This document shows, in pieces, positions 59,994 through 64,000 of a stretch of DNA of 64,000 nucleotides. How positions within the stretch are numbered: the first letter of the stretch is position 1; every line of letters starts with the position of its first letter. Location: NCBI GenBank assembly GCA_013399115.1, contig VXAA01003165.1:16811-80810 (forward strand), in the 5' to 3' direction. Source of the DNA: Anseranas semipalmata. Taxonomy: Eukaryota; Chordata; Aves; Anseriformes; Anseranatidae. Position numbers and translations under genes: made by a program. The notes under the pieces were generated by a model. That model was not told where the DNA came from. It made no database searches and saw only the letters and a program-made list of their open reading frames with translations.

Positions 59994-61999
59994 AGTTTGT
60001 TACGGTCTTAACACACAAACATATATTTTATATACACACGCATATATATATTTTGTTTCAAGGGGAAACCATTCAATTCACAAAAAGTGAAATCTATGCC
60101 AGGCAGATATGCAAATACTCACAGATTATAACTTTTTTGGTAGTTTGCATTTGAAGGGCTTTGCAAAAAGAAAGTGTCCACAGAAACAACAGTAGAGAAA
60201 TGCACTAAAAATTGTAGTATCATTTCTCCATTCACTAGCCTATTAATGGCATGGTGGTTTAAGGTTCCTCACAGAAATGTCTTTAAGGTTATTAGTATGA
60301 TGTCGGTAGCAGCTGTGCTTGGGATACTTCAAATCCTTCTTTAAGCATACATCCCAATGCAAGGACATTTTACATATCCAGTCATATCACAGTCATTCAC
60401 GACAACTGAGCATCTGCACAGGTAAGCTGTCAGTTGTCAGATTTACCTGCATCTAGATGCTAAGCGCTGCTTTATCAACCTAGCCAGGTACCGCTGCCTT
60501 CCCCGACAGGAGCAGTGGGATATGTGGCACAGCTCTTCCCCAACACCAGAAGAAGTGTAAGAAACACAGGCTCTGCCACTGGAGTATGGGAGATGTTACA
60601 TTCACAGGTCTTGGTGAGATCGGGGCAAAATTTATTTTACTGTCCAGACCCAGAATTTACAAACTAGTTCAGGTTGCTCAGGTAGCAGTGAGCACAGCAG
60701 GAACACGTAGCCTTTTTGAAAACTCGCCCTGAGCCTTCAAACAGAAATGTCAGACAGAGGGCAGGAAAGAGAAAAAAAATTCTCATGACTTTTTCCACTG
60801 TAGTTACCAGAATTTCTGATTCTGTTATAAGAAATCTGTGAAGCAGTCAGATTAAAAGCCACGATACCTGTAACTATTTTATAATTAAAGTCCTAAACCA
60901 AAGTATTTTAGCTATAAAACGCTAATAAAACATTTTAAACAGCCACAGTTCAGCTTTAGTGGAAACATCAGAATAAATCAATATGGTGACATCAATTCTA
61001 TAACTTTATGGTTTATAATTCCTAAGTTATTTGAGACATAATTTTGCAATGTTTATATCACAGATCAGGCTGACTTGGCATCCACCTTAGCAGCCCTGTA
61101 AGTCAACATCTGCCTTTCTTATCAAAACTTGTTTCCTGATAGTGGTCTTTTAACATTACTCTTAATCACTGCATCTTTACAAAGCCCTTCTGACTTGCAC
61201 AGACAAAGGGGAAAAAATGCTCAGCTCATCTTTGAAACAATGCGTTTCCACTCACTGAACTTACATTCTCTGCACAAATAAGTCAAAATCTTAAAAGCTA
61301 TGCAAACAGGGTTACATTTGCTTTTAAAGGCCTCTTGGGACTCAGCATTCCTTGCTGCCTTCATTTGTACAGCTTGGTTACAATTCAAACATTCCTGTAG
61401 CTGCCAGAGTCAGTTCCAAGAAGAGCAACATAAGCAAAGGGAACACAGCACACAACTTTCACATGAGAAAAACCCAAACAGAGGGAAAAGGGGAATGAAA
61501 ATTAAGGGCAGGGGCACATTTAAGAGCATTGTCATCATTCTGGCACCTTTCATAGCAAGGACAGCAAGCACCACTTAAAGCTTGCTGTGGTGATCCTTTT
61601 TGAGCAATCGGGCTTTGCTAAAAAAAATAAAAAATAAATGCAGTAACATGAAGGTGTAAGTGTATAGGTTTTTTTTAATCTTCATGAGTATGGTCCAAGA
61701 CCTATTTACATTTCTGAGGGATGAGACTTCTTCCTCCGTATTGCAAGGTTACAGGCAAAACCTCTCATTTCGTAACCCTAACAACTTGCATCACAAGTGC
61801 ATGTGCCCAAAGAATGGGAGAACGTTAAAGGCTCTGAAATTGGGCAAAATCACATGCTTTCTATTCTTCATTCAGGGACAAGGCTTCATCTTTCTTCTGA
61901 AAGAACAAATATATGGACTGAAATATGAACGATGGGTAGTAAACAAGTATATCTGACAGTTACAGGCAATGAAAACACCATGTCAGTAGTGGCCACCAA
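59994..61999. other. AT-rich intron sequence
   Basis: Begins with TATATA-type low complexity at 60018-60055. No transposon or exon recognised; the short frames at 61300-61578 and 61660-61956 lack family matches. Confidence 0.5.
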
Positions 62000-62835
62000 A
62001 TGCTTTTAATTGTAGACAACTCTGTTAGGAGAAAATACACCACGCTGGGTCTGACAGTCTGGGAGAGGCGAGGCCACCACCGAGTCCAACTTGCAGCAAG
62101 GCTGAAAGTCTGTTCCCAGCAGGCACAGTGCATATAAACTTATTGCTGGCTGGGGCTGCCCTGGTCCCCAGTCTCCAGCCCCACTGTGGTTGTGCCCTTG
62201 GAGAGACACACACTCGCTCCCTGGGCTCCCAGGTCGCTTCATCTACTCGCCAGCTAATCCAGCTTGATCTTCACCCTTGCTTGCTCCCATGCTGCACCAC
62301 AGACACGCGGGTCCCTGTTCCCACTCCCGTGGCTGGCACTTGGTTTCACTCACCCCAGTCTCCCCAGTTGCTAGCTCCCAGCCCACCAGCTGGCACCTGC
62401 AGGACAGGGCACCACGGACATGTGGTCCCTCCGACCCCGCTCTGACTCCCCCAGATCACCTAAATCCATCCCTTTCCCTGCCTTTGGTTCCTCCCGTAAA
62501 CATCCCATAACAGGTCTTGCGCAATCTCAAAATGCTCCTGACACGTCCCACACCCCCGGGCAGCAACACCCTGAAGTCCCAGTGGTGCTTCAGCACTGAG
62601 TCATCTTGATGGGTGTGACAATGGGATGCTGGGGCCCTCCTGGGGCACCCGGAGGTGGTGTTCATTCCTCCGAGTCCTTGCCTTGGGTTCCTGCCCACTG
62701 TGGTGCCCCTGCTCCTCTGATGGGCTGATGGCCCCGGGCAGGGCATTATTTGGCTCCCCCACCTGCCACTGTCCCTCTGCACTCCTCTGCGGGTGTGCCC
62801 AGGAGCTCTTAGCACATAACCTAACAAACCCTGCC
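62000..62835 (-). mobile_element. Candidate solo ERV LTR, family shared with 28.8-29.5 kb
   Basis: A GC-rich block in AT-rich intron, related to the block at 28.8-29.5 kb over about 70 bp (62466-62535 against 29295-29365). In minus-strand sense an AATAAG poly(A)-type signal is at 62144-62139 near the 3' side. The overlapping ORFs on both strands (for example 62626-63066 plus and 62456-62827 minus) share no protein family I recognise and are composition effects. The exact ends and any target-site duplication were not found. Confidence 0.5.
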
Positions 62836-64000
62836 ATCATCTCATTACAGATCCCAATGAGCACTGTGATGGCAACATATTTACTGGACTTGCTTCACAG
62901 CATGCAATTGACTACTGAAATGCATGCACCTGTGAGCAGGAAGGCAGTATTTGTATCCGACACCTCCCAAAGTAAGAGAAGGGACACCTTACCAAGTGCC
63001 TCTTTGCCAAAGACCTTCACAGCATTAATAAGTGCTTGCGGTCTACACCATCGCTATTCCACCTGAAAGGCCAGGCTGCTTGGCTACTGCCATTCCCCAA
63101 ATCACTGAGCGCTTAAACCTACCTCCTGAGGCTCCAGGTCCTGACACCTAGCTGCGAGCCCAGGAAAAATTAGTACTTTTCTTAAAAACCGAATTTTCTC
63201 AAAGTAGTTTTATGCTGACTATATAACCCTTATTTTTGACCATGCACAGAACTGGAAATAGAAGCAGATGTTGGTGTTCGATTACATAGAAATAATTAAT
63301 ATCAAGACCTTCAATCAAGCAAAGATTTGAAGATATTGCCTTCTACAATAGAGGAATGGTAATGATGGCCAGTTTTATTTATAATCAGCTTCTAGGAGCT
63401 AGTTCGTCCTATCTGTGCACACTTACTATGAAAGCTGATGAAAAGGGATGTCGGAATAAAAGCATAAACCAGAATATTTAGAGCAAGAATAAAAAAAGGC
63501 ACAAATATGCCACAAACTTCTTAATGTGCATTCAAAGGAAAGACACTCCACATCAGGCATGTTAATTGCTCTCATCCTTTGTAAATCAAGATTCCCACTT
63601 CTTTAAATATTCTATTTGTCAGTCCCATAAGTGCTATTTCCAGGACATTTCTGTGCTGATATTCTCAACAGCTCGAGCAGTGAGGATATCACTCAGTTTC
63701 AAGCAATGATTTTAGCTTGCAGACCACTTTTTGCCACTAAGATGGGAAAGAACGACATACTCAGCTACGACACTTGGATTTTATAAACAATAGTAAGAAT
63801 AGTAAGAACTACCAATTAATTTCTCCAAGGTGCAAAGCCTACTTGTTAAGAAGTGTAACTAGGACATATGTGCTGCAAAATATTAGGCTATCAATTCTCA
63901 ACAAGAGGCTTCTTGTTACAAAACTAAGCAATAGCTTTCCTTGGAATTCAGTACAGTATCTCCTTAGGAAACACTTATTTCTAAGTAAATGAGGCTCCAA
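62836..64000. other. Right-edge AT-rich sequence
   Basis: No feature recognised. The first coding exon of POLR1D was searched for on the minus strand and not found here. Confidence 0.5.

Overview
This is vertebrate, almost certainly avian, nuclear DNA. Coding sequence is very sparse. Interspersed repeats are dominated by CR1 LINEs, whose 3' tails are ATTCT-type or ATTCTGTG-type short repeats rather than poly(A). There are also ERV-type LTRs and many microsatellites. No prokaryotic genes, operons, CRISPR arrays, tRNAs or rRNAs were found.

The only host gene supported is POLR1D, on the minus strand. Two coding exons of its alternative 'isoform 2' transcript lie at 57917-57991 and 46168-46453. 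They have matching splice phases (a Trp codon split TG|G) and good splice sites. The first exon and the exons of the RNA polymerase I/III subunit isoform are not visible and should lie beyond base 64000. Likely poly(A) signals are at 45095-45100 and 42348-42353.

Layout. 1-560: GC-rich block with a perfect 169-bp tandem duplication. About 560-42300: gene-poor DNA containing CR1 fragments (10.1-11.2, 22.5, 35.8 and 41.3 kb), two ancient CR1/L3-like LINE relics (23.9-24.3 and 26.2-26.5 kb), an ERV-LTR-like block (28.8-29.5 kb), a poly(A)-tailed retrocopy candidate (36.3-36.8 kb), a CpG-rich block (38.2-39.2 kb), and several repeat-poor stretches dense in homeodomain, POU, SOX or nuclear-receptor-like sites that look like enhancers. 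42.3-46.2 kb: probable POLR1D 3' UTR and downstream flank. 46.2-57.9 kb: POLR1D intron with an ERV LTR and a CR1 reverse-transcriptase relic. 58-64 kb: upstream intron with a promoter-like LTR candidate (58.7 kb), a well-preserved CR1 3' end (59.3-60.0 kb) and a second copy of the 29-kb LTR family (62.0-62.8 kb).

In tetrapods POLR1D is followed by GSX1 and PDX1, so I infer that the left 42 kb belongs to the POLR1D-GSX1 intergenic regulatory region. This rests on remembered synteny; neither GSX1 nor PDX1 is in the window.

The most consequential technical observation is a 2,017-bp segment present twice in tandem with no difference seen (51096-53112 and 53114-55130), separated by one N. It is best read as a false duplication made where two overlapping contigs were joined, not as biology. 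I found no convincing previously undescribed system. The best biological leads are the enhancer-like blocks, the retrocopy candidate and the fast-evolving basic tail of POLR1D isoform 2.
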